The notes under the pieces are model-generated. The model saw only the letters and a list, made by a program, of their open reading frames with translations. It had not been told where the DNA came from and did no database searches. 64,000 nucleotides of DNA from Janthinobacterium saanense (GTDB taxonomy: Bacteria; Pseudomonadota; Gammaproteobacteria; Burkholderiales; Burkholderiaceae_D): positions 62,001 through 126,000 of the forward strand of contig NZ_JACHCI010000016.1 in the NCBI RefSeq assembly GCF_014200675.1. Direction: 5' to 3'. Position 1 is the first letter of the stretch; the number at the start of each line of letters is the position of its first letter. A program made the position numbers and the translations under genes. Below are positions 43,791 to 54,251 of the stretch, piece after piece.

Positions 43791-45674
43791 CTACAGCTGC
43801 CATAACAGTAGTGGCAGCAGTCCCCACCAAGCCAGCACCAGCAGCCATTGCAGCGCCGCCAGCAAGGCGATCCAGTCAAACTTTTCTACCCCATGCGCCT
43901 GCTGGCGGCCACGCCAGCAACGGGCCAGGCCGAAGGCCATGGCCAGCGGCAGCGCACCCGTGACGATCGCCAGCAGCACGCTGGCCATCGTCACGTCACC
44001 CAGGCGTAAAAAGGACTGGAACACGAAGAACGGCACTGGCAGCAGCAGCGCCAGCACGGACAGCAGCGGCGCAAACAGCTGGTCGCTGCGTTTGAGCTTG
44101 CGCCGCACGGCGCGCCACAGGCCCATCAGCAGCAAGTACAGCAAGCCGGCCACGCCCAGCGCCGCACTGCCCCACAAGACCAGCATGCGCAGCATCGACG
44201 CCCGTTCATACGTATGCAAGCCATCGCTGAACATATAGCGGCCATCGGCCTGCATCAGCACATGCGATGGCGCGCTGCGGTCGCTGGCGCGGAACAGCAG
44301 GCCGCCCAGCGGTTCCAATTCCTTCGGCTGGCCCTGGAAGGGAATCAGGTAGAGATCATCGCCATCCCATTTCAGGCGCACGAAACCGAAGACCGTATCG
44401 ACCCAGGCCATGCTGCTCATGGCGCCTGGCGATGGCAGGTACACGCCCTCCCAGTTTTCCACCGTGGGGGCCGGCTTGCCCGATGGCGCCGGTCCGCGCA
44501 GCGGCAGTTCCAGGTCGCGCATCAGGAGTCGGTTGAAGCGTTCATAATCGGCTATTTCGCTATCGGTATTGAAGGCCACGAAGAAGGCGCTTTTCTGTTC
44601 GGGATACACGCACAGCATGGCGCGGAAACCCACCGTCGTGCCGGGGTGGCAAGCGCCCAGTACATTGTGGCGATCGCGCGTGGCCAGCGCCAGGCCATGG
44701 CCCGCTTCCAGCCCTGCCAGCGCCGCCTGTGTTCCCACAGGATTGGATAACGCCGCCATCAGCGGCGCGGCGATGAAAGGGCTACCGTGCAGCTGTCCGT
44801 CGCCCATCAGGAATTGCGCCAGCTTGCCCATGTCGCCCGCCGTGGTGGTGAACTGGCCAGCCGGCCGCAGATACATGGGCACGGCCGTTTGCGTGATGCC
44901 ACGCTCAAAGTGGCCCATGGCCAGGCGCGGATCGGCCTGCGGACCCGCTTGCGTGACAAAGGCAAAAGTACTGTCAGCCATGCCCAGCGGCTGCAGCACT
45001 TGGGTATCCAGGTAGCGCTCATAGGGCTGGCCGGTGATTTTTTCGATCACCATGCCCAGCAAACCATAGCCCATGTTCGAATAGGCATAGCGGCTGCCCG
45101 GGCGCGCATGCACGCGCAGCAGGTTGCTGCCATGGGCAAAGGCCTCGGCCAGCGGGGTATCAGGCAAGGGCTGGCTACTGAACGCTTGCCAGAAGCGCAG
45201 GTCATCGAGGCCCGCCGTATGCGCCAGCAAATGGCGCATGCGCACCGGATCGCTGGCTTGCCAGGGATTTTTCAGCGCCAGCTGGGGCAGTATCTGGTCC
45301 AGGGGAGTATCGAGCGTGAGCTTGCCCTCGCTGACCAGGTGCAGCACGCCCAGCGCCAGCACCACCTTGGCGACCGAACCTACCTGGACACGCGTATCGG
45401 CCTGCATGGGCAAGCCGCTGGCGGCATTTTTCAGGCCGGCGGCGCCCGTGACGATGTTGCCATCGGGCTGCAGCTCGGTCCAGACGGCGCCCGTCAAGCC
45501 CTCTTCCTTCAGCCCTGCCGTGATATCGCCGGCCAGGCTGGACTTCGCTTGCTGGGCATATGCTGCGGGCACAGCCAATGCGCATAGCAGGCTTGCGGCC
45601 TGCAATACGCGGCGAAAGCGCCCTTGCAGCGGGCTTGCATCTTGTTCGGTTTTCAGCACTGCCACCTCTTTCAT
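43791..45674 (-). CDS. Serine hydrolase of the beta-lactamase class C/DD-peptidase fold
   Basis: This protein of about 627 residues has a signal peptide (about 1-40, ending AAYA) and a class C beta-lactamase/esterase-like domain. The nucleophile motif SVAK is at 100-103 and the YSN motif at 198-200. After about residue 440 a small beta domain precedes four to five hydrophobic segments at the C-terminus (from LRMLVLWGSAALGVAGLLYL onward). The enzyme part is therefore tethered to the membrane and exposed to the periplasm. Family members include esterases, D-aminopeptidases and PBP-like proteins; true beta-lactamase activity is not implied. The ATG at 45674 is used instead of a 19-residue upstream extension. 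Confidence 0.82.
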   Translation of the reverse strand: MKEVAVLKTEQDASPLQGRFRRVLQAASLLCALAVPAAYAQQAKSSLAGDITAGLKEEGLTGAVWTELQPDGNIVTGAAGLKNAASGLPMQADTRVQVGSVAKVVLALGVLHLVSEGKLTLDTPLDQILPQLALKNPWQASDPVRMRHLLAHTAGLDDLRFWQAFSSQPLPDTPLAEAFAHGSNLLRVHARPGSRYAYSNMGYGLLGMVIEKITGQPYERYLDTQVLQPLGMADSTFAFVTQAGPQADPRLAMGHFERGITQTAVPMYLRPAGQFTTTAGDMGKLAQFLMGDGQLHGSPFIAAPLMAALSNPVGTQAALAGLEAGHGLALATRDRHNVLGACHPGTTVGFRAMLCVYPEQKSAFFVAFNTDSEIADYERFNRLLMRDLELPLRGPAPSGKPAPTVENWEGVYLPSPGAMSSMAWVDTVFGFVRLKWDGDDLYLIPFQGQPKELEPLGGLLFRASDRSAPSHVLMQADGRYMFSDGLHTYERASMLRMLVLWGSAALGVAGLLYLLLMGLWRAVRRKLKRSDQLFAPLLSVLALLLPVPFFVFQSFLRLGDVTMASVLLAIVTGALPLAMAFGLARCWRGRQQAHGVEKFDWIALLAALQWLLVLAWWGLLPLLLWQL

Positions 45675-45740
45675 CCGTGACTGGCTACGCAAGCTTGCAT
45701 GGCTTGCTACAATTAAAACTCCAGCAAGCAAGGAGCGACC

Positions 45741-46103
45741 ATGTCACAACAGATTATTTTGGAAAACAACGTCAACCAGGCCAAGACCCTGGCCTGGTGC
45801 TTATACCTGATCCATGGCGCCAGCTTCCTGTTCTCGCTGGGCGCCTTTTCCTTCATCCCGCTGATCATCAATTATGTGAAACGGGGCGAGACGGCTGGCA
45901 CTTTTGTGTACAGCCATCACAGCTGGCAAATCCGGTCCTTCTGGTGGTACGTCGCCTGGGTCGTGGTGGGCGCCATCCTGTGGGTGACCTTGATCGGCAT
46001 CCCGGCCGCCATCGTCGTCTGGGGTATCGCCTGGTTGTGGAAAGCCTACCGGCTGCTACGCGGCTTCATCGACTTGAACAGCAATACCGCCATGCCGCAG
46101 TAA
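45741..46103 (+). CDS. Small inner-membrane protein, COG3671-like
   Basis: The 120-residue protein has three hydrophobic segments (about 20-45, 67-90 and 85-105) separated by VKRGETAGTFVYSHHSWQIR, a motif typical of small predicted membrane proteins related to COG3671/DUF4870. The function is unknown. GGAG precedes the start ATG at a suitable distance, and TACAAT at 45708-45713 is a likely -10 box. It is divergent from the serine hydrolase gene. Confidence 0.8.
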   Translation: MSQQIILENNVNQAKTLAWCLYLIHGASFLFSLGAFSFIPLIINYVKRGETAGTFVYSHHSWQIRSFWWYVAWVVVGAILWVTLIGIPAAIVVWGIAWLWKAYRLLRGFIDLNSNTAMPQ

Positions 46104-46107
46104 GCCA

Positions 46108-47277
46108 TCATGCCAGTGCGGCGAACGCCTGTTGTATATCCGCGATCAGGTCTTGCGGGTCTTCCAGGCCCACGTTCAGCCGCACCAGCTGCCCGGCTTG
46201 CCGCCAGCCCTTGCGCATGACGGCGACCGGATATGGCATCACCAGACTGTTGGCGCCGCCCCAGCTATAACCGATCTTGAACAGTTTCAAGGCGTCGACA
46301 AATCGGTCGGTCTGCTGCTCCGTATAGCGCGCATCGAACAGCACCGAAAACAGGCCGCCCGCGCCCGTGAAATCGCGCTGCCAGAGGGCGTGGCCAGGGC
46401 AGTCTTCGAACGCCGGATGCAGCACCGTGGCGATTTCTGGGCGGCCCTTCAGCCATGACGCCACCGCGCGCGCACCCGCATCGTGGGCGTCGAAGCGCAG
46501 CTTCATGGTGGGCAAGCCACGCAGCACCAGGTAGGCGTCGTCCGCCCCCACGCCCATGCCCAGACGCATGTGCGCCAGCGCCAGGCGCTCGTGCAGCGCC
46601 CGCTCGCGCGTAATGAGCGCGCCCATCAGCACGTCCGAGCCGCCCGACTGGTATTTCGTCAGCGCCTGCATGATGATATCCACACCCAGGTCAAAGCCGC
46701 GCAGGGCCAGGCCTGCCGACCAGGTATTGTCCAGCGCCACCAGCACGCCGCGACCATGGGCGGCGGCGCAAATGGCGGGCAAGTCCGGCACTTCCATCGT
46801 CACGGAACCCGGCGCTTCGGTCCAGATCAGTTTTGTATTCGGCTGTATCAGGGCGGCGATGCCGGCGCCGATCAGCGGATCGTAATAGCGGGCCGTGATG
46901 CCAAAATCGTGCGCCAGCCAGCGCCCCAGTTCGCGGTTCGGGTTGTAGACGTTTTCCGGTAACAGAACGTCATCACCGCTTTTCAAGAGGGCGAAATCGG
47001 CCATGGCGATGGCCGCCAGGCCCGATGGCGCCAGCAGGCAGTGATTGCCCCCTTCGATCGCCGCCAGCCGCGCCTCCAAAGTAAAAGTGGTGGGCGTGCC
47101 ATGCAAGCCATAGGTGTAGGCGTTTTTATCTTTCCACTCGCCCGAGCGCATCGCCGCCACGTTCTTGAACAGCACGGTCGATGCGTGGTGTATCGCGTTG
47201 GGAAAGGCGGCAAAGCCTGGCGGCGCCTGGTAATCGCTGTGGATCAGCGCCGTCTGCGGAGATTTTTTCTGGGTCAT
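46108..47277 (-). CDS. metC: Cystathionine beta-lyase (PLP-dependent)
   Basis: This 389-residue enzyme belongs to the Cys/Met metabolism PLP family. It most likely cleaves cystathionine to homocysteine in methionine synthesis. PLP contacts include SGLAAIAMADFAL and ALDNTWSAG, and the catalytic lysine is Lys208 in ALTKYQSGGSD. TYGLHGTPT near residue 55 and the YSWGGANSLVMP segment favour beta-lyase over gamma-synthase. The length is typical. The start at 47277 is preceded by a strong terminator belonging to rimO, so metC needs its own promoter. Its stop is four bases from the opposing membrane-protein stop. Confidence 0.88.
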   Translation of the reverse strand: MTQKKSPQTALIHSDYQAPPGFAAFPNAIHHASTVLFKNVAAMRSGEWKDKNAYTYGLHGTPTTFTLEARLAAIEGGNHCLLAPSGLAAIAMADFALLKSGDDVLLPENVYNPNRELGRWLAHDFGITARYYDPLIGAGIAALIQPNTKLIWTEAPGSVTMEVPDLPAICAAAHGRGVLVALDNTWSAGLALRGFDLGVDIIMQALTKYQSGGSDVLMGALITRERALHERLALAHMRLGMGVGADDAYLVLRGLPTMKLRFDAHDAGARAVASWLKGRPEIATVLHPAFEDCPGHALWQRDFTGAGGLFSVLFDARYTEQQTDRFVDALKLFKIGYSWGGANSLVMPYPVAVMRKGWRQAGQLVRLNVGLEDPQDLIADIQQAFAALA

Positions 47278-47291
47278 GGCGTCGTCGCAAA

Positions 47292-47328
47292 ATAAAAAAG
47301 GCGGACCGCATAGTGCTGGTCCGCCTTG
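47292..47328 (-). terminator. Intrinsic terminator of rimO
   Basis: AAGGCGGACC pairs over 10 bp with GGTCCGCCTT across a 10-base loop, followed on the minus strand by TTTTATTTTG. It separates rimO from metC. Confidence 0.88.
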
Positions 47329-47385
47329 ATTGTAAGGGCTTTGGCCCTTTGATGCCGTACGACTGTTACACGCCCTTACATACCT

Positions 47386-48792
47386 TTACTCGGCGGCGCC
47401 CCACAGGTCATGCGCGTCGGACGAGGTAATCTTGACATCGACGAATTCGCCCACGACCAGCTTGCGGTGCGGCTCGTATGGCGGCTTGACGTAGACAACG
47501 CCATCGATTTCCGGCGCGTCGGCGGCCGAGCGGCCCACGCCGCCGGTGCGGGTGATTTCATCGATCAGCACGCGCACGGTCTTGCCGACCTTGGCTTGCA
47601 AACGTTTTTTCGAGATTTCTTCCTGCAGCAGCATCACGCGGCCACGGCGCTCTTCGCGCAGCTCTTCCGGCACCGGATTGGCGATCTCGTTGGCGGTCGC
47701 GCCTTCGACTGGCGAATAGGCGAAGCAGCCCAGGCGGTCGATCTGCGCTTCCTTGAGGAAGTCCAGCAGGTATTCGAATTCCGCTTCCGTCTCGCCCGGG
47801 AAACCGGCGATGAAGGTGGACCGGATGGTCAGGTCCGGGTTAATCGCGCGCCAGGCCTGGATGCGGTCCAGGTTTTTCTCGCCGCTGGCCGGGCGCTTCA
47901 TGCGCTTCAGCACATCGGGGTGGGCGTGCTGCATCGGGATGTCGAGGTAAGGCAGGATATGGCCGCCGCTCATCATCGGGATGATCTGGTCCACGTGCGG
48001 GTAAGGATAAACGTAATGCAGACGCACCCAGGCGCCGTAGGACTTGGCCAGCTCGCCCAGCGCTTCGGTCAGCTGCGTCATATGGGTTTTCACAGGACGG
48101 CCATTCCAGAAGCCGGAACGGAATTTCACGTCCACGCCATAGGCCGAGGTGTCTTGCGAAATCACCAGCAATTCCTTGACGCCCGACTTGAACAGATTTT
48201 CCGCTTCCATCATCAATTCGGCGATAGGACGCGACACCAGGTCGCCACGCATCGACGGGATGATGCAGAAACTGCAGCGGTGGTTGCAGCCTTCCGAGAT
48301 TTTCAGGTAGGCGTAGTGTTTCGGCGTCAGCTTGATGCCTTGCGGCGGCAGCAGGTCAAGGAAAGGCGCATGCGGCTTCGGCAGGTATTTATGCACCGAA
48401 TCCATCACTTCGCCCAGCGCATGCGGGCCGGTCACGGCCAGCACTTTCGGGTGCACCTTCATGATGATGTCGTCGCCAGCCGCATCTTTCTTGGCGCCCA
48501 GGCAGCCGGTCACGATGACCTTGCCGTTTTCGGCCAGCGCTTCGCCGATGGCGTCCAGCGACTCTTGCACGGCGGCGTCGATGAAGCCGCAGGTATTGAC
48601 GATGACCAGGTCGGCGCCATCATACGATTTCGCCGTTTCATAGCCTTCGGCGCGCAGTTGCGTGAGGATTTGTTCGGAATCGACCAGCGCTTTCGGGCAG
48701 CCGAGGGAGACAAAGCCTACTTTTGGTGCAGCGCCGGGAATGGCGGCGACAGGCTCGGATTTGACGACAGGAATACGGGAGATCGAATGCAT
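47386..48792 (-). CDS. rimO: Ribosomal protein S12 methylthiotransferase
   Basis: RimO adds a methylthio group to an aspartate of ribosomal protein S12, using two iron-sulfur clusters and S-adenosylmethionine. The N-terminal MTTase domain carries Cys32, Cys68 and Cys97. The radical-SAM motif CNHRCSFC gives Cys169, Cys173 and Cys176. A TRAM domain ends the protein (about 400-468). The ATG at 48792 (MHSISRIP) is used because the in-frame ATG at 48828 sits on a TACAAT promoter box (48832-48827) and would be leaderless. Confidence 0.94.
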   Translation of the reverse strand: MHSISRIPVVKSEPVAAIPGAAPKVGFVSLGCPKALVDSEQILTQLRAEGYETAKSYDGADLVIVNTCGFIDAAVQESLDAIGEALAENGKVIVTGCLGAKKDAAGDDIIMKVHPKVLAVTGPHALGEVMDSVHKYLPKPHAPFLDLLPPQGIKLTPKHYAYLKISEGCNHRCSFCIIPSMRGDLVSRPIAELMMEAENLFKSGVKELLVISQDTSAYGVDVKFRSGFWNGRPVKTHMTQLTEALGELAKSYGAWVRLHYVYPYPHVDQIIPMMSGGHILPYLDIPMQHAHPDVLKRMKRPASGEKNLDRIQAWRAINPDLTIRSTFIAGFPGETEAEFEYLLDFLKEAQIDRLGCFAYSPVEGATANEIANPVPEELREERRGRVMLLQEEISKKRLQAKVGKTVRVLIDEITRTGGVGRSAADAPEIDGVVYVKPPYEPHRKLVVGEFVDVKITSSDAHDLWGAAE

Positions 48793-48957
48793 GATAGGTT
48801 GCCAGGAAAATTTTGACCAATCGAACATTGTACATTATTCTGCGCGCATGATCCGTGCTACGATCCGGATAAGTAAGCCCAAGGCCTGGTCTGTCGCATT
48901 CCAAGCCGATTTGACCGCAAAAATGATAGCAATAACCACCACAGGAGAACCGACTAC

Positions 48958-49971
48958 GTGGCAACACTGAAAGACGTCGCAGTGCTCGCCGGCGTAGGCA
49001 TGTCGACCGCCTCGCGCGCCATTTCCGGCGCCGGCCCCGTATCGGCCGATGCCCTGGCGCGCGTGCAGGCGGCCATCAAGCAACTCAATTTCCGCCCCTC
49101 GTCGATCGGCCGTTCGCTGTCGGCCAAGTCGCTGGGCATGATAGGCATCTTCGCGCCCTCCTTCTTTGGCGCTTATTACGGCACCATCCTGAAGCAGACC
49201 GACATTGAACTGCGCGCGCTGCGCCGCCATGTGGTGGTGGCCACCGGCTGCGGCGACGGCACGCCGCGCGATGAAGCCATCGAGGCAGTCAAGTTTTTGA
49301 TCGGGCGCGATTGCGACGGCATCGTCGTGCTGGGCCACGACCTGCACGATGACGACCTGGTGCAGCTGCACCGCATGCATCCGAAGATGGCCTTCCTGAA
49401 CCGGCGCCATGCAGAACTGGCGCAGGCGTCGTTCTGCCCCGACCATTACCAGGGCGGCGCGCTGGCCGCGCGCACCCTGCTCGAAGCGGATCACCGCCAG
49501 CTGGCCGTGGTCTCGGGGCCGCCCGAAACGTCAGACAACCAAAGCCGCATGCAGGGATTTTTTGATGAACTGGCGCGCCATGGCGTCGCCAGGCCAGATG
49601 TGCCGCTGATCAGCTCGGACTTTTCGCGCGAAGGCGGCTACGCTTCCACCCAGGCGCTGCTCGACGACGGCAAACCGTTCACGGGGCTGTTCTGCGCCAA
49701 CGACGAAATGGCCGTCGGCGCCATGTCATGCCTGCACCGCGCCGGCATCCGCGTGCCCGATGATGTATCGGTGGTCGGCTACGACGATGACTATTCGGCC
49801 GCCTTCACGGCGCCTGGCCTGACCTCCGTCCACATTCCCATCCAGGAACTGACGCAGAACGCCGTGCGCTGGCTGCTGAACCAGTGCTACGGCACCAGCT
49901 ACACCATCGAACGCGACTTCCCTGTGACGATTACCCTGCGCGCCTCGGTAGCGAAGCGGCAAGGAATCTAG
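48958..49971 (+). CDS. LacI-family repressor, probable regulator of the beta-glucoside operon
   Basis: This 337-residue regulator starts at GTG (AGGAGA upstream). It has a LacI helix-turn-helix at residues 2-25 (TLKDVAVLAGVGMSTASRAI), a hinge helix (about 45-58, RPSSIGRSLSA) and a sugar-binding periplasmic-protein-like domain. It is convergent with the sugar ABC operon, ending 12 bases from the ATPase stop. The palindromes TGGAAGCGCTTCCA at 55679 and 39125 have the form expected for its operator. They resemble the TGGGAGCGCTCCCA site of CelR, a cellobiose-responsive member. Regulation of bgl, the transporter and the lectin lipoprotein is inferred from context. Confidence 0.88.
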   Translation: MATLKDVAVLAGVGMSTASRAISGAGPVSADALARVQAAIKQLNFRPSSIGRSLSAKSLGMIGIFAPSFFGAYYGTILKQTDIELRALRRHVVVATGCGDGTPRDEAIEAVKFLIGRDCDGIVVLGHDLHDDDLVQLHRMHPKMAFLNRRHAELAQASFCPDHYQGGALAARTLLEADHRQLAVVSGPPETSDNQSRMQGFFDELARHGVARPDVPLISSDFSREGGYASTQALLDDGKPFTGLFCANDEMAVGAMSCLHRAGIRVPDDVSVVGYDDDYSAAFTAPGLTSVHIPIQELTQNAVRWLLNQCYGTSYTIERDFPVTITLRASVAKRQGI

Positions 49972-49983
49972 ACTACAAGCGAA

Positions 49984-51054
<1,071 letters not shown>

Positions 51055-51065
51055 AATTACCCTTG

Positions 51066-51956
51066 TTAGCCCTTGACCGCGCCGGAGGCGATACCGCGCA
51101 CGAACCAGCGGCCGGAAATGAAATACAGACCCAGCGGCACCATCGAGGTCAGAATGGTGGCCGCCATGTTCACGTTGTACAGGCGTTCGCCCGTGGTCGT
51201 GTTGATGATGTTATTGAGCTGCACCGTCATCGGCAAATGTTCGGAGCCGGCAAACACCAGGCCGAACAGGAAGTCATTCCAGATCCCCGTGACCTGCATG
51301 ATGGCCGCCACCACGATGATGGGGGTGGACATGGGCAGCATCAATTGCAGGAAAATGCGCCAGAAACCGCCGCCATCGATGCGCGCCGCCTTGAACAGTT
51401 CCTGCGGCAGCGCCGCGTAGTAATTGCGGAACAGCAGGGTCATCACGGGCATGCCGAAGATCGTGTGGATCAGGATAATGCCCGGCAAGGAGCTGAACAG
51501 ATTGGCCATTGCCAGCAGCCGCACCAGCGGATACACCATCACCTGTACCGGCACGAAGGCGCCCATCATCAGCACGGCGAACAGCAGGTTGGCGCCGCGC
51601 GGCCGCCAGAACGACAGCGCATAGCCATTCACGGCGCCCACCGCGATCGACAAGATGGTGCTGGGCACCACGATGTAGACCGAATTCCAGAAGCCGCCAC
51701 GGATACCGTTGCATTCGAGCCCCGTGCAGGCGGACTGCCAGGCCATGCTCCATGGCTCCAGCGTGGCGTGCACGGGCAGCGCGAACAAGGTGCCCAGGCG
51801 GATTTCTTCCATCGGCTTGACGGAGGTGATCAGCATCACATACAGCGGCAGCAGGAAGAACAGCGCTGCGCACAGCAAAAAGGCATATATGCCCAGCCGG
51901 GCCGGCGTCAGACGCGAGCGGCGGCGGACCGCCGGATTGATTACAGCGGCAGTCAT
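51066..51956 (-). CDS. Sugar ABC permease, MalG/GtsC type
   Basis: The 296-residue inner-membrane permease has about six membrane helices and a cytoplasmic EAA loop, QELFKAARIDGGGFWRIF, which couples to the ATPase. The N-terminus LGIYAFLLCAALFFLLPLYV is typical of the MalG half of CUT1 transporters. It overlaps the upstream permease gene by 4 bases, indicating translational coupling. Confidence 0.93.
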   Translation of the reverse strand: MTAAVINPAVRRRSRLTPARLGIYAFLLCAALFFLLPLYVMLITSVKPMEEIRLGTLFALPVHATLEPWSMAWQSACTGLECNGIRGGFWNSVYIVVPSTILSIAVGAVNGYALSFWRPRGANLLFAVLMMGAFVPVQVMVYPLVRLLAMANLFSSLPGIILIHTIFGMPVMTLLFRNYYAALPQELFKAARIDGGGFWRIFLQLMLPMSTPIIVVAAIMQVTGIWNDFLFGLVFAGSEHLPMTVQLNNIINTTTGERLYNVNMAATILTSMVPLGLYFISGRWFVRGIASGAVKG

Positions 51957-52858
51957 CGCGCCACCTTGCCCTTGCTGGCGCGGTTGCGCACAAAATAGAT
52001 GGGAACGACGATGGCCAGCACCGTGGTCAGCAAGACCACCGAAGCGGCCGAGGCCAGGCCGATATTGGCCCGTCCGAACAGATAATCCATGATGAACTTG
52101 GCCGGTACTTCACTGGCCGTACCCGGACCACCCTGCGTCATGGCGACCACCGCGTCATACACCTTGACGACCATCACGAACAGCAGCACGAAGGCGGTCG
52201 AAATCGACGGCCCCAGCATCGGCAGTACGATGCTGACGTACACGCGCCAGCGCGGGATGCCGTCGATGCGGGCAGCTTTCCACATTTCTTCGTCGATGCC
52301 GCGCAGGCCGGACAGCATCAGCGCCATCACCAGGCCGGAAGCCTGCCACACGGTGGCGATCACCACCGTGTAGATGGCCATGTCCTGGTCGATGATCCAG
52401 TCGAAGCGCGCATGCTCGAAACCGAGCTTGTGCAGCACCTCCTGGATGCCCAGCTCAGGATTGAGCATCCATTGCCAGACCAGGCCAGTGGCCACGAAGG
52501 ACATCGCATACGGATACAGGAAGACGGTACGCAGCACGCCTTCGGCGGCCACCTTCTGGTCGATGAAGACGGCCAGCAGGAAACCGAGCACCAGGCAGGC
52601 GGCGATGAACAGCACGCCGTAGATCAGCAGATTATGCAGCGACAGCAGCCAGCGCTCGTTATTAAAGAGGCGGACATACTGCGCGGCGCCGACAAAATCG
52701 TCGGCCGGAAAAGTGCGCGAACTGCTGACCGACACGCGCAGGGTCCACAGCATCGTTCCCAGATAGGCGAACAATACCGTGAGCGCCATCGGCAGCAGCG
52801 CGATATTGGCGGCCAGCGAAAAGCGTCGCCGCTTCGCCGGCTTGTTGACATGACTCAT
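51953..52858 (-). CDS. Sugar ABC permease, MalF/GtsB type
   Basis: The 301-residue permease has six predicted membrane helices and the EAA loop EEMWKAARIDGIPRWRVYV. A short N-terminal cytoplasmic segment precedes the first helix, and there is no large periplasmic insert as in E. coli MalF. This matches glucose/mannose-type (Gts) permeases. It lies 24 bases after the binding-protein gene and overlaps the next permease. Confidence 0.93.
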   Translation of the reverse strand: MSHVNKPAKRRRFSLAANIALLPMALTVLFAYLGTMLWTLRVSVSSSRTFPADDFVGAAQYVRLFNNERWLLSLHNLLIYGVLFIAACLVLGFLLAVFIDQKVAAEGVLRTVFLYPYAMSFVATGLVWQWMLNPELGIQEVLHKLGFEHARFDWIIDQDMAIYTVVIATVWQASGLVMALMLSGLRGIDEEMWKAARIDGIPRWRVYVSIVLPMLGPSISTAFVLLFVMVVKVYDAVVAMTQGGPGTASEVPAKFIMDYLFGRANIGLASAASVVLLTTVLAIVVPIYFVRNRASKGKVAR

Positions 52859-52882
52859 ACCGTCTCCCGTGAATTGCGGCGC

Positions 52883-54139
52883 TTACTCTTTCAAGGCGCT
52901 GGCAAACGCCTTTTGCGCATCTTCGGCGGACTGGTTCTTGTTCCAGTAATTGGTCAGCACGTCCTGCAGGGCACCGTTGGTGTCGGGCGAGGTCAGCATC
53001 TCGGAGTTCGCCAACTGGCGCGACTTGTCCTTCATGATGGCGATACCCTGCTTGGCGCAGATGTCGAGCGAGCTGTCATCGACGTCGCCACGGATAGGGA
53101 TAGACCCCTTGCGTTCACTGAAGGCCACTTGCGCCGCTGGCGACGTCATGGTGGTGGCCAGCAGTTTCTGCGCCTTGATCACGTCGGCATTCGTCGATTT
53201 CGGGAACACGAAAGCGTCACCGGCGACGATGTACGGCGACTTCGGACCGAAGCCCGGGAAGCAGCCGAACTCCTTGCCAGCCGTCTGCTTCGCGGCCGAG
53301 AATTCACCCTTGGCCCAGTCGCCCATGATTTGCACGCCAGCCTTGCCGGTGATGACCATGGCGGTGGCGTCATTCCAGTTGCGGCCAGGCGCGCCCGGAT
53401 CGATGAAGCCGCGCAGTTTCTTGAAGGCGACCAGCACCTGCTTGAAGGCGTCGGACTTGACGGCTGCCTGGTCGCGGTCGCGGTAGACTTTCAGGTACAG
53501 CTCGGAGCCGCCCACCATCGCGAAGATGGCGTCGAAGGTGATTTTTTCCTGCCATACCTGGCCGCCGAAGGCCAGCGGCACCACGCCGGCCGCTTTCAGC
53601 TTGGCCAGGTCGGCCAGGAATTCATCCCAGGTCTTCGGTTCGTCGGCGATGCCGGCTTTCTTGAAGGCGGCCTTGGAATAGAAGAACCAGGCCGGCATGT
53701 GGATGCTGACGGGCGCCGCATAAAAATGGCCCTTGACCTTGATGGCGTTGATGATGGATGGCGGCATGATCTGTTCCCAGTTGCCCTTGATCGCCACGTC
53801 ATCGATATTATTGAGCAAACCCTGGTCGACGATGTCGCGGAACTGCTGCGAGGTATTGAACTGCGCCGCCACGGGCGCGTTGCCGCCCACGATGCGGTTG
53901 ATGGTGGTGGCGCGCGACTGGTCGGCGCCGGCGATGGCCTGGTCGATCCACTGGCCACCGGCCTTGTTATAGGCATCGGCAAACTGGCGGATGGCCGCCG
54001 ATTCACCGCCCGAGGTCCACCAGTGGATCACGGTGGCTTTCAGGGGCGCGGGATTTTGCGCCAGTGCCGGCGCCATGAGAGCAGCCTGGGCTGCCAGGGC
54101 CAGCGCGATTGCGCCGGCAGTTTTATTGGTTTTATTCAT
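52883..54139 (-). CDS. Sugar ABC substrate-binding protein, GtsA-like
   Basis: The 418-residue periplasmic binding protein has a signal peptide (about 1-27, ending ALAQ). The mature start resembles glucose/mannose-binding GtsA proteins: VIHWWTSGGESAAIRQFADA, then QFNTSQQFRDIVDQGLL. Substrate may be glucose, cellobiose or another beta-glucoside; the neighbouring GH1 beta-glucosidase favours an oligo- or diglucoside. It follows the beta-glucosidase by 112 bases with a hairpin just before its AGGAGA ribosome-binding site. Confidence 0.9.
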   Translation of the reverse strand: MNKTNKTAGAIALALAAQAALMAPALAQNPAPLKATVIHWWTSGGESAAIRQFADAYNKAGGQWIDQAIAGADQSRATTINRIVGGNAPVAAQFNTSQQFRDIVDQGLLNNIDDVAIKGNWEQIMPPSIINAIKVKGHFYAAPVSIHMPAWFFYSKAAFKKAGIADEPKTWDEFLADLAKLKAAGVVPLAFGGQVWQEKITFDAIFAMVGGSELYLKVYRDRDQAAVKSDAFKQVLVAFKKLRGFIDPGAPGRNWNDATAMVITGKAGVQIMGDWAKGEFSAAKQTAGKEFGCFPGFGPKSPYIVAGDAFVFPKSTNADVIKAQKLLATTMTSPAAQVAFSERKGSIPIRGDVDDSSLDICAKQGIAIMKDKSRQLANSEMLTSPDTNGALQDVLTNYWNKNQSAEDAQKAFASALKE

Positions 54140-54151
54140 GTTGTCTCCTGT

Positions 54152-54166
54152 GAGCGTCCAGCGCTC
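54152..54166 (-). other. Hairpin before the binding-protein ribosome-binding site
   Basis: GAGCG pairs with CGCTC across a 5-base loop, one base from AGGAGA (54150-54145) of the binding-protein gene. With no T tract after it, it is not a terminator. It may mark mRNA processing that lets the binding protein be made in excess of the permeases. Confidence 0.4.
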
Positions 54167-54251
54167 TTTTTATGGGAATGAATCGGCTATGCCTATACCT
54201 AAAACTTTACCAGATGAAACGTCCTTCAAACATCAACGATACTCACACTCT

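Noticed and set aside
43791..45674. A beta-lactamase resistance gene
   Set aside because: SxxK and YxN motifs are shared by esterases and DD-peptidases, and the C-terminal membrane domain is unlike AmpC enzymes.
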